Below are positions 50,906 to 59,470 of a stretch of 64,000 nt of DNA, piece by piece. A model generated the notes under the pieces. It ran no database searches. It saw only the letters and a program-made list of their open reading frames with translations, and was not told the origin of the DNA. The stretch comes from Pseudomonadota bacterium (GTDB lineage: Bacteria; Desulfobacterota; Desulfovibrionia; Desulfovibrionales; Desulfovibrionaceae). The stretch covers positions 1 through 64,000 of the forward strand of contig JAHIUD010000072.1 in NCBI GenBank assembly GCA_018817515.1. The letters run 5' to 3'. A program made the translations under genes and the position numbers. Position 1 is the stretch's first letter; each line of letters begins with the position of its first letter.

Positions 50906-52033
50906 ATGTACAACGAGTTTTTCGGATTCACCAACACGCCCTTCGACATCGTCCCCAACCCGGACTTCCTGTTTTTGAGCCAGCGGCACAAGACCGCCCT
51001 GGATCATCTGGAATACGGGCTGACCAGCGGTGCGAGCTTCATCCTGCTCACCGGGGAGATCGGCACGGGCAAGACCACCCTGGTGCGCGAGGTGCTGCGG
51101 CGCTGCGTGCCCAGTGAGACCGAGGTCGCCCTGGTCTTCCAGACCAACGTCAGCGCCGAACAGCTCCTGAACATGCTCTTGACCGAGTTCGAACTGCCCA
51201 CCCACCCCGGCGACAAGCCTGCGGCCCTGGACCAGATCAACCAGTTCCTGGTGCAGAAGTACAGCCAGAACCGCAAGGTGCTCATCGTCGTCGACGAGGC
51301 CCAGAACCTCTCGCCCGAGGCCCTGGAAGAGCTGCGCATGCTGAGCAACCTGCAAAGCGACGACCGCATGCTATTGCAGGTGCTGCTGGTGGGCCAGCCG
51401 CAGCTCAAGCGCAAGCTGCTCGACCCCGGCCTGGCCCAGTTCGCCCAGCGCATCGGCGTGAACTACCATCTCACGGGCTTAAGCGACGAGGAGACCGTGG
51501 AGTACATCAGCTACCGCCTGACCAAGTCCGGCGGCCAGCCGGACCTCTTCAGCCCCGAGGCCACCGCCCTGGTGCAGCAGGCCAGCCTCGGCGTGCCGCG
51601 CTCCATCAACCTCATCTGCGGCAGCGCGCTGCTCTACGCCTTTGCAGACCAGCAGCACACCGTCAGCCGGGAGCACGTGGCCCAGGTGGTGGAGGACAAG
51701 AGCGGCCTTGGTGTTGCCGGGCAACAGCCCTGGGAGCGCCTGACGCCGGGGCTGGAGCCTGCCGCCGCGCAGCCCCAGCTGGCCCAGGCGGCCTTCGCCC
51801 AGGCCACGGAGACCAACCAACGCCTGGGGGCCATGGAGGGCGACCTGCGGACCCTGCTCAACTCCTTCGGCTCCTACCAGGACGAGCTGACCCGGCGCAT
51901 CGAGAGCATCCAGGAGCATGAGCGCAAGACCAGCCAGGAGCTTGCCGCGCGCTGCGCGAGGCTGGAGAACGTGGTCCGCCGCGTGGCAGCGCCGCTCGTG
52001 GAGCAGGCCAAAAAGGCCAAGGAAGATCAATAG
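50906..52033 (+). CDS. ExeA-like AAA ATPase of PEP-CTERM/EPS locus (TIGR03015-like)
   Basis: MYNEFFGFTNTPFDIVPNPDFLFLS; TGEIGTGKTTLVRE; VLIVVDEAQNLSPEALEELRMLSNL. Confidence 0.9.
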   Translation: MYNEFFGFTNTPFDIVPNPDFLFLSQRHKTALDHLEYGLTSGASFILLTGEIGTGKTTLVREVLRRCVPSETEVALVFQTNVSAEQLLNMLLTEFELPTHPGDKPAALDQINQFLVQKYSQNRKVLIVVDEAQNLSPEALEELRMLSNLQSDDRMLLQVLLVGQPQLKRKLLDPGLAQFAQRIGVNYHLTGLSDEETVEYISYRLTKSGGQPDLFSPEATALVQQASLGVPRSINLICGSALLYAFADQQHTVSREHVAQVVEDKSGLGVAGQQPWERLTPGLEPAAAQPQLAQAAFAQATETNQRLGAMEGDLRTLLNSFGSYQDELTRRIESIQEHERKTSQELAARCARLENVVRRVAAPLVEQAKKAKEDQ

Positions 52034-52082
52034 GCCCCCAAGCTTTCCCGTCTAAGGCAACACGTCAGCAATTTGTCCAGCG

Positions 52083-52139
52083 TCTATCGATAGAGAATTT
52101 CTATTTTAGAATAGATAGATCACTCATAAAATCTATCTA
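52083..52139. promoter_or_regulatory. cluster of three AT-rich palindromes (operator-like)
   Basis: TCTATCGATAGA; TCTATT-ttag-AATAGA; TAGATAGAT-cactcataaa-ATCTATCTA. Confidence 0.6.
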
Positions 52140-52521
52140 AAGCGGCTTTCAGGGGCTGAAAACAGGCTTGCTTGACCCCGGCGGACAAAACATCGACATC
52201 CATCAATAGCTGAGATTCGATATGCGTGACATATTGCACTCTCACTATTCCAAGCAGATTGCCATTTTGCTCACCCATTGCACCTAAAGAGCGCCATCAG
52301 CAAGACCGATGAGACGTCTAACATTTCGGGGATCAGTCGGCACGTTCGGATGTGTCAACCACGCCCTTCAAGACCACTCTTGTATTACACCCGCGACCCA
52401 ATCCGTAACAGGTTACACGAATCCTCCCAGGAGTATGGCTCGCGCAAACAACCAGAATCACAGTCAAAATTTTAATTGGTAATTTTTATGGAATAGTTGC
52501 GCTGATCAACGGCCAATAGTA

Positions 52522-52550
52522 TTGACATGCATCGCAGGACTTGGTTATAC
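52522..52550 (+). promoter_or_regulatory. sigma70-like promoter for PEP-CTERM-like gene 1
   Basis: TTGACA-N17-TTATAC about 45 nt upstream of ATG 52594. Confidence 0.55.
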
Positions 52551-52593
52551 GATCTATACCAAACGAGTTGATCCAGCCCATGGGGGGGAGCGG

Positions 52594-53205
52594 ATGATGA
52601 AAGCGTTGACCAAGAGCTTGGCTCTACTGGCCCTGAGCCTGCTCCTCAGTGCTCCACTCGCAGGCGGCGCCTTGGCCAGCAATTACTACCCCAACGACAT
52701 CAACACGCTGTCGACCTTCCTCTCCGGGGCGGCTTACACCCAGTATACCGGCGCGCCCCTTACCGGGGCCTATGACCTGACGCCCCTGGGCTTCGAGGCT
52801 GGCGACACCATCCAGTTCAAATCCGCCGTCGCCGGGGACGTCCTGTTCACCAACAAGAATCTGGCCGCCGAGTTCGCCAAGGGCTGGAAGACGGCCGATC
52901 TGGGCAGCGCCATTTTCAACGACCTCACCACAACCCTGAAGACGAGCGTCAACGACCTGAACAGGGTGGCGGTGCTGCAACTGACCCAGGCCTGGACCTT
53001 GAGCAGCGGCCTGACCCTGAACGCCGGCACCCTTATTCTTGGCCTCAATGACGACGGCTCCAAGGACGGCGACTTCGACGACTTCATCCTCGCCGCCAAG
53101 GCCGCGCCCACGCCCGTTCCCGGCGCGGTGTGGCTGCTGGGCAGCGGGCTGCTCGGCATCATGGGCTTCAAGCGCACGCGCAAGGCCCTCGCGGTCCAGT
53201 CTTAA
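52594..53205 (+). CDS. secreted protein 1 with PEP-CTERM-like (VPGAVW) sorting signal
   Basis: Signal peptide; C-terminal PTPVPGAVWLLGSGLLGIMGFKRTRK. Confidence 0.85.
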   Translation: MMKALTKSLALLALSLLLSAPLAGGALASNYYPNDINTLSTFLSGAAYTQYTGAPLTGAYDLTPLGFEAGDTIQFKSAVAGDVLFTNKNLAAEFAKGWKTADLGSAIFNDLTTTLKTSVNDLNRVAVLQLTQAWTLSSGLTLNAGTLILGLNDDGSKDGDFDDFILAAKAAPTPVPGAVWLLGSGLLGIMGFKRTRKALAVQS

Positions 53206-53225
53206 AGAGAATGGCGGAGAGGAAT

Positions 53226-53846
53226 ATGCGCGGATTGAAGAAATGGATCGGCACAGCGGCCCTGCTTGCCGCGCTGACTCTTGGAGCCTTTGCCGAGGCC
53301 CAAGCCAGCTACACCACTCCCGCAGACTGGTATCCCTACGACATCACGGACCTCAAGACCTTCATGAAGGGCGCGAAGTATGCGGACGTCTCCGGCACTG
53401 CGCTCAGCGGCGTGTATAATGTCACCGCCCTGGCCTACCAGTCCTACCTCACCGACCAGTTCCGCGACTCCAGCAAGGACGTGTTGTTCACCAACAACCT
53501 GACCTCCGGCTACGGCACCAAAACCGCTGACCTGACCAGCGCCAGCTTCCGCACCACCGGCCTGTACGGCAATGCCAACCTCGACTTCGTCACCCTGCTG
53601 ACGGATGCGACCCGGGTCCATATTTACGAACTGACCAAGGACTGGGCCCAGATGGGGCTGACCGCCGGCACCCTGATCATCGGCATGAACGATGACGGCA
53701 TAAAGAACGCCTGCACCGACGATTTTGACGACTTCATCCTGGCCGCGTCCAAGGCCGCGCCCACGCCCGTTCCTGGTGCCGTGTGGCTGCTCGGCAGCGG
53801 CCTGCTGGGCATGATGGGCTTTAAGCGGGCACGCAAGAAGGCCTGA
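53226..53846 (+). CDS. secreted protein 2 with PEP-CTERM-like sorting signal (paralog of protein 1)
   Basis: Signal peptide; PTPVPGAVWLLGSGLLGMMGFKRARKKA; body similar to 52594-53205. Confidence 0.85.
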   Translation: MRGLKKWIGTAALLAALTLGAFAEAQASYTTPADWYPYDITDLKTFMKGAKYADVSGTALSGVYNVTALAYQSYLTDQFRDSSKDVLFTNNLTSGYGTKTADLTSASFRTTGLYGNANLDFVTLLTDATRVHIYELTKDWAQMGLTAGTLIIGMNDDGIKNACTDDFDDFILAASKAAPTPVPGAVWLLGSGLLGMMGFKRARKKA

Positions 53847-53891
53847 GGCCCAAGCTTGCAAGACGTTTCGCCACTTGCTTGACCTTGGGCC
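53847..53891 (+). other. long hairpin after secreted protein 2
   Basis: GGCCCAAG-ctt-GCAAG...CTTGC-ttgac-CTTGGGCC. Confidence 0.6.
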
Positions 53892-53933
53892 ATGGCCCAG
53901 CTTCCGCCACGATGACGACAACCTACATGGGGG

Positions 53934-54527
53934 ATGAGCGATATGAAGAAAGCACTGGTCACCACATGCCTGAGTCTCGTGATGCTTCTGGCCGTCGCCG
54001 CCAGCGGCTACGCCTCTGTCTGGACCGCCACCGACGGCGTCGGCACGACCTACGTCAAGCCCACCAGCCTGACGCCGGGGTCCAACGCCTGGAGCAGCGG
54101 CCCGGTGGAAGTGAGCGCTTCTGCCCTCGCAGGCCTGTCGAATCTCCTGTTCACCTTTGACTACATCGCGGTGGGCTCCTGGGACAGCGTGGCTGGCACC
54201 AAGCCGGACAAGCAGGCGACCGTTGACCACTTCTTCGTCAGCATCTTCAACGGTGTCGACACGTTGACGTATGAAAGCATCGTGGACCAGAACCTGCCCA
54301 CCGACTCGCAGGCCGTGCACCTGGAATACCTGCTGCCGAAGATCGCCGGAACGTACGTCTTCCAGGCCATCGGCCAGATGACCGCCACCGACGAGAAGTG
54401 GATACTCTCCGGCGCTTCGCTGGGCTCCAGCTCCACCCCGACCCCGGTCCCCGGCGCGGTGTGGATGCTCGGCAGCGGCCTTCTGGGCCTCATGGGCTTC
54501 AAGCGCGCGCGCAAGAACGCCGCCTAG
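53934..54527 (+). CDS. secreted protein 3 with PEP-CTERM-like sorting signal
   Basis: Signal peptide; TPTPVPGAVWMLGSGLLGLMGFKRARKNAA; divergent body. Confidence 0.85.
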   Translation: MSDMKKALVTTCLSLVMLLAVAASGYASVWTATDGVGTTYVKPTSLTPGSNAWSSGPVEVSASALAGLSNLLFTFDYIAVGSWDSVAGTKPDKQATVDHFFVSIFNGVDTLTYESIVDQNLPTDSQAVHLEYLLPKIAGTYVFQAIGQMTATDEKWILSGASLGSSSTPTPVPGAVWMLGSGLLGLMGFKRARKNAA

Positions 54528-54538
54528 ATTGTTTTTCC

Positions 54539-54585
54539 TCCGGCCATGGCCCCGGGAGCGGTGCTCCCAGAAGGTCATGGCCGGA
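54539..54585. other. nested two-tier hairpin
   Basis: Outer TCCGGCCATG/CATGGCCGGA, inner GGGAGC-ggt-GCTCCC; no T-tail on + strand. Confidence 0.65.
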
Positions 54586-54656
54586 TGTCTGGAACAGAAA
54601 CGCGCCGCTCAAAGCGACGCCGCTACAACAAGCATACCCCAAGCGAGGAGTCGACC

Positions 54657-55145
54657 GTGAAGCTGAACAAAGACGTCACCATCTGCTTTCGCACCAGCGC
54701 GAAACTCCAGGCAGGCTTGAAGGCTGCGGCAGAACGTGAGCAGCTCAACGTTTCCGGCCTCATCAACTCCCTGCTGACCGACTTCCTCAACGCCAAGACC
54801 GGCAGCGACAAGCGTCGCCACAACCGCAAGGACGCCAGCATTCCGGTTATCATCAATGGCGAGACCACCACCGGCACGGTGCTGCTTACAGGCACCATCC
54901 AGGATGTCTCCCTTGGCGGCGTGCGCATCGCCATCCCCAAGCACGAGCAGGCCACCCTGGTCATCAACGCACAGGCCAGCAATTTCGAGATCGTCTTCCG
55001 CCTGCCTGATGGCAGCACCCGCCCGGTCAGCATGACCTGCAAGCCCTCCCGTGTGAGCAAGGTCGGCGAAGACCTGCACATTGGCGCGGCCTTCCAGGAC
55101 GGCGACCTGCAAAGCTACTTCGAGATCCAGAGCTTCCTGATGTAG
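54657..55145 (+). CDS. ribbon-helix-helix / PilZ fusion protein
   Basis: N-terminal VTICFRTSAKLQAGLKAAAEREQLNVSGLINSLLTDFL (RHH-like); PilZ motifs RRHNR (RxxxR) and DVSLGG (DxSxxG). Confidence 0.75.
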   Translation: MKLNKDVTICFRTSAKLQAGLKAAAEREQLNVSGLINSLLTDFLNAKTGSDKRRHNRKDASIPVIINGETTTGTVLLTGTIQDVSLGGVRIAIPKHEQATLVINAQASNFEIVFRLPDGSTRPVSMTCKPSRVSKVGEDLHIGAAFQDGDLQSYFEIQSFLM

Positions 55146-55324
55146 GCCCTCCGCCCTGCGCTGCGCACCTCTTGCAGGCGCGGGACAACCTTGCCGCCGT
55201 GGGCGCTTTGCAGTACCTTGCGGGTGATACGCCTCGCATGGCCCATCGTTGCGGCCACTGTTGCGGCCTCTCGCCCGGGTGTTGCCCGTACCAACAACCT
55301 TGAGCACAGGGGGAGCCTCCGCGC

Positions 55325-56965
55325 ATGTCACCGCTGCTGCTCCTCGTCCTGGCCCTGATCCTGAGCGCCTCGGTCTCTGCGCTGCTGGTCCGGGCCAGCA
55401 CCCACGCGGCCAAGGGCTTCATGGACCAGCCGGGCCACCGCAAGGTCCACGACCACCCCATCCCGCGCACGGGCGGCATTGCCGTCTTCGTTGGCGCCGT
55501 GGCGCCCATGCTGAGTCAGCTCGGGCTGGACCGGCTGCTCACCGGTTTTGCCGCAGGCGCGGTGATCCTGGTCATCTTCGGCATGGTCGACGACTACCGG
55601 GGTCTGGACTTCCGGCTCAAGTTCCTGGGCCAGCTTCTGGCCTGCACTGTGATGGTGCTGCTCTCCGGCCTGGGCATCCATACCCTGGGCGAGTTGTGGC
55701 CAGGGGTGGAGGTGGGCCTGGGCGCCCTGTGGCCGGTTGCCACGATCTTCTTCCTGCTCACGGCCATCAACGCGGTGAACTTCAGCGACGGGCTCGACGG
55801 CCTTGCCGGCGGCATCAGCCTGCTCATCCTGGCCTGCGTGGCGCTCATGGCCTTTTTTTCCGAGCAGCCGACGGTGCTGGTCATCAGCCTCTGCGCCGTG
55901 GGCGGGCTCATCGGCTTCCTCAGGCTCAACGTGCACCCGGCCGTGATCTTCATGGGCGACACGGGCAGCCAGTTTCTGGGCTACACCTTGGGCGTGTGCC
56001 TCATCGCCCTGACCCAGCAGCACAGCATCTACAGCCCGGTGCTGCCGCTCTTCCTCCTCGGCACGCCCCTGCTCGACCTGATCATGGTCGTCTACCAGCG
56101 CCTGGCCAAGGGCCAGAGCCCCTTTCGGCCGGACCAAAACCACCTGCACCACAAGCTGCTGCTCAACGGCCTGGACCACGCCCAGTCCGTGACCTTGATC
56201 CATGCGGGCAACCTGCTCATGCTGGCCCTGGGGTTCTCCCTGCGCTTCTCACGCGACTACCTGCTGGCCGGCATCTACGTGGGGCTGGTGAGCGCGCTTT
56301 TGTGCATCATCAGCGGCATCCGCAGAAGCTACCCCCTGCGCGTGCGCATCCAGGAGCTGCTGCACACCGGCTTCCGGGCGCTGGTGGCCGGGGCCATACC
56401 GCTTTACAGCCCCCCGGCGCTGGTGCGCGCCGCGTGGCTGATCTTCGCCAGCACCTTTGCGGCCACCTTCCTGTTTCTCCCTGTTTTGGCCGTCAACCTG
56501 GACAACCGCCTTGGCGCTGGCTTCCTGGCCGTTGCCGTGGTCGGCGCCCTGCTCTACAAGACGAGCCCGCGCTGGTTCGACCAGTATCTGCGCCTGGCCG
56601 CATACTCCACTCTGCTCGTGGTGGTCATCACCCACGCCAACGCGGAGCTCCCCGCGAGCCTGGCGAGCCAGATCGACCGGGGCCTGTTCATCGCCCTGGG
56701 CATCGCCTACTGCGCTTATGTTGTGCTCAGCCGCGAGCACCTGCGCCCGGACGGCATGGACACCCTGCTCATCGCCATCGCGGTGTTCGCCCTGTTCACC
56801 CCCATCACGGAGCGCTTCCCCTCGGCCCAGGTGGTCCTGGCCAAGACCCTGCTCGGCGGGCTGTGCATCAATCTCGTGATGAACAAGCTGGACAGCTTCC
56901 GCAGGCCCTTCGCCTTGCTGTGTCTGGCGTCCTGCCTTGCCATCTTCACGCGTTCAGTGTTATAA
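55325..56965 (+). CDS. MraY/WecA-family polyprenyl-phosphate sugar-1-phosphate transferase with C-terminal membrane extension
   Basis: HRKVHDHPIPRTGGIAVF; NFSDGLDGLAGG; FMGDTGSQFLGYTLG; PDQNHLHHKLL. Confidence 0.93.
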   Translation: MSPLLLLVLALILSASVSALLVRASTHAAKGFMDQPGHRKVHDHPIPRTGGIAVFVGAVAPMLSQLGLDRLLTGFAAGAVILVIFGMVDDYRGLDFRLKFLGQLLACTVMVLLSGLGIHTLGELWPGVEVGLGALWPVATIFFLLTAINAVNFSDGLDGLAGGISLLILACVALMAFFSEQPTVLVISLCAVGGLIGFLRLNVHPAVIFMGDTGSQFLGYTLGVCLIALTQQHSIYSPVLPLFLLGTPLLDLIMVVYQRLAKGQSPFRPDQNHLHHKLLLNGLDHAQSVTLIHAGNLLMLALGFSLRFSRDYLLAGIYVGLVSALLCIISGIRRSYPLRVRIQELLHTGFRALVAGAIPLYSPPALVRAAWLIFASTFAATFLFLPVLAVNLDNRLGAGFLAVAVVGALLYKTSPRWFDQYLRLAAYSTLLVVVITHANAELPASLASQIDRGLFIALGIAYCAYVVLSREHLRPDGMDTLLIAIAVFALFTPITERFPSAQVVLAKTLLGGLCINLVMNKLDSFRRPFALLCLASCLAIFTRSVL

Positions 56966-57007
56966 ATCTACTGGATAGGACATCAATAAAGACGCAGGAG
57001 TTCTTCC

Positions 57008-59398
57008 TTGAAAAAAGCCCTCCACCTCCTGGCCCTGACCGCGTTGTGCCTGGCCCTGCTGGCCTGCGGCTCCTCCCAGGACCGCCGCGACTCCTTCTAT
57101 GCCAAAGCCCAGCAGCTCGAAGCCGAGGGCAAGCACCAGGAGGCCCAGGTCGAACTCAAGAACGCCATCAAGATCGATCCCAAGTTCGCCAAAGGCTATT
57201 CACTCCTGGGCAGCGTGCAACTGCAGGAACGCAACTGGCCCGGCGCCTTCTCCAGCTTCCAGCGGGCGGCGGAACTCGACCCCGAGGACTTGAGCGCCCA
57301 GCTTGGCATGTGCAAGCTCTACCTCATGACGCGCAACCTGGACAAAGCCGAGGCCAAGGCCGACCTTATCCTGGCCAAACAGCCCGGGCATGTGGAGGCG
57401 GGCGTCATCAAGTCCATCGCCCTGACCAAGCAGGACCGCGTGCCCGAGGCCCTGGCCATGCTGGAGAAGCTGCAACAGGCCAACCCGGACAACCCCGACG
57501 TGTTCATCGCGCGCAGCGAGGCCTACTCGGCCAAGAAGGACATGCCCGCCGCCGAGCAGGTGCTGCTCCAGGGCCTGGAAAAGAACCCCAAGCACCTGCT
57601 GCTGAACCTGCAGCTCGCCAACCTCTACTCACACGAGGGGCGCAAGGACGAGGCCGAAAAACGCTTCAGCGACATCGTGGCCCTGGACCCGAACAACGCC
57701 GCCGCCAACATGCTGCTGGTGAACTTCTATTTCCAGTCCGGCCAGCAGGACAAGGCCACCCAGGCCCTATCGGTCCTGGCGCAGCGCTATCCCAAGGAAG
57801 CCAGCTACCGCATCTCCCAGGCCCAGTCGGCCATGGCCGCTGGCAAGCCCGCCGAGGCCGAGGGCATCCTGACCAACGGCCTCAAGGACATTCCGGACTC
57901 AAACGAGCTGCGCCTGGCCCTGGCCGAGCAGTACCTGCGCTCCGGCCAGTTCGCCAAGGTGGAGCCCGTGGTCCAGGTGATGATCGACCGCGACCCCAAC
58001 CACCCGCAGACCGTGACCGCGCGCCGGCTCCTGGCCAACGCCTACCTGGCCGCGCAGCAGCCGGACAAGGCCCGGGTCCAGCTCGACGCGCTGTTCAAAC
58101 GCAACCCCAGGGACACCGAGGGCCGCCTCATCGCGGGCGCGCTGGACATGCAGACCGGCAAGACCCGCGAGGCCATCGTGGCCCTGCGCGAGGTGGTCGA
58201 CGCCGATCCGAAGAACCTTCGCGGCGCGGAGCTTTTGGCCCGCGCGCACATCAAGAACAATGAGCCCGCCCTGGCCGAGACCGTGCTGACCAAGTTCGTG
58301 GCCGACAACCCGGAAAACAGCCAGGCGCGCATGATGCTGGCCGAGACCCTGCTGGGCCTGGGCAAGACCGAACGCGCCCTGAGCGAGCTTTCCTCCATGG
58401 CCGGGCCGGAGCAAAAGAACCCGGCCGTGTTCCTGGCCATGGGCGACATGTACGCCCAGAAGCAGAACATCGGCGCGGCCAAAAACGCCTACAAGCGCGC
58501 CACTGAGGTCGCGCCCAAGGACCCCGCCGCATACGTCAAGCTCGGCCGCCTGCTCTGGGCCACAAGGGACGCGCGCGGCGCCATGGCCGCCTTTGACCAG
58601 GCTCTGGCCGTGGCGCCCGGCTCCCGCGACGCCGCCGAGGCCAAGACCGGCCTTTTGATGCAGGAGAAGCGCGCGCCCGAGGCCCAGGCCTTCGCCAGGC
58701 AGCTCCTGGCCGCCAAGCCGGACGACGCCTTCGTGCACACGCTCCTGGGCCGCATCCTGATGGACTCCGGCGACATGGCCGGGGCCGAGCAGGAACTGTC
58801 CAAGGCCGTGCAGCTCGCCTCGGACGTGCCCGCCCCGTATCACTATCTGGGCATGCTCTACATCCGCCAGGGCAAGCTCGACGCAGGCATCGGCAAGTAC
58901 CGCGAGGCCTTTGCCGCCAGCCCGGACAACGTCGCGGCTGGCCTCGCCCTGGCCATGCTCCTGCAACTGAACAACAACCGCGCCGAGGCCATCAGCGTCT
59001 ACGAGAAGGTCCTGGCCAAGAAGCCGGACTACACCCCGGCGGTGAACAACCTGGCCTACCTCTACGCCGACGGCGAGCCCAGCCCCGCCGAGCTCGCCAA
59101 GGCCCAGGCGCTGGCCGAGAAGCTCAAGGCTGTGGACGCGCCCATCAGCTACGACACCATCGGCTGGGTGCAGTTCAAGCTCGGCAACAAGGAGGAGGCG
59201 CTGAAGTACCTCCTGCGCGCCTGGGACAAGGCCAACGGCCTGCCCACGGTGGCCTACCACCTGGCTGCAGTCTACCAGGCCAAGGGCGACACCGCCACCG
59301 CGGCCAAGTGGCTGGAGAAGTCCCTGGCGGGCAAGGCGCAGTTCCCGGAGCGCGCCCTGGCCACGGCTGAACTGGCCAAGCTGCGCGGCAGGAAGTAG
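57008..59398 (+). CDS. prsT: PEP-CTERM system TPR-repeat lipoprotein (PrsT-like)
   Basis: Lipobox LLACGSS; many TPRs across 796 aa; locus context. Confidence 0.85.
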   Translation: MKKALHLLALTALCLALLACGSSQDRRDSFYAKAQQLEAEGKHQEAQVELKNAIKIDPKFAKGYSLLGSVQLQERNWPGAFSSFQRAAELDPEDLSAQLGMCKLYLMTRNLDKAEAKADLILAKQPGHVEAGVIKSIALTKQDRVPEALAMLEKLQQANPDNPDVFIARSEAYSAKKDMPAAEQVLLQGLEKNPKHLLLNLQLANLYSHEGRKDEAEKRFSDIVALDPNNAAANMLLVNFYFQSGQQDKATQALSVLAQRYPKEASYRISQAQSAMAAGKPAEAEGILTNGLKDIPDSNELRLALAEQYLRSGQFAKVEPVVQVMIDRDPNHPQTVTARRLLANAYLAAQQPDKARVQLDALFKRNPRDTEGRLIAGALDMQTGKTREAIVALREVVDADPKNLRGAELLARAHIKNNEPALAETVLTKFVADNPENSQARMMLAETLLGLGKTERALSELSSMAGPEQKNPAVFLAMGDMYAQKQNIGAAKNAYKRATEVAPKDPAAYVKLGRLLWATRDARGAMAAFDQALAVAPGSRDAAEAKTGLLMQEKRAPEAQAFARQLLAAKPDDAFVHTLLGRILMDSGDMAGAEQELSKAVQLASDVPAPYHYLGMLYIRQGKLDAGIGKYREAFAASPDNVAAGLALAMLLQLNNNRAEAISVYEKVLAKKPDYTPAVNNLAYLYADGEPSPAELAKAQALAEKLKAVDAPISYDTIGWVQFKLGNKEEALKYLLRAWDKANGLPTVAYHLAAVYQAKGDTATAAKWLEKSLAGKAQFPERALATAELAKLRGRK

Positions 59399-59470
59399 CC
59401 GCCCGTGACGCGCGGGCGCACCTCCGACGCGCAGCCCCCGCGCCAGACCCGCAGGAGCGCCCGAGAGCCC

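Noticed and set aside
55249-58263. 1004 aa + strand ORF
   Set aside because: Out-of-frame shadow of the WecA-like and PrsT-like genes; Pro/Gly/Arg-rich with no motif.
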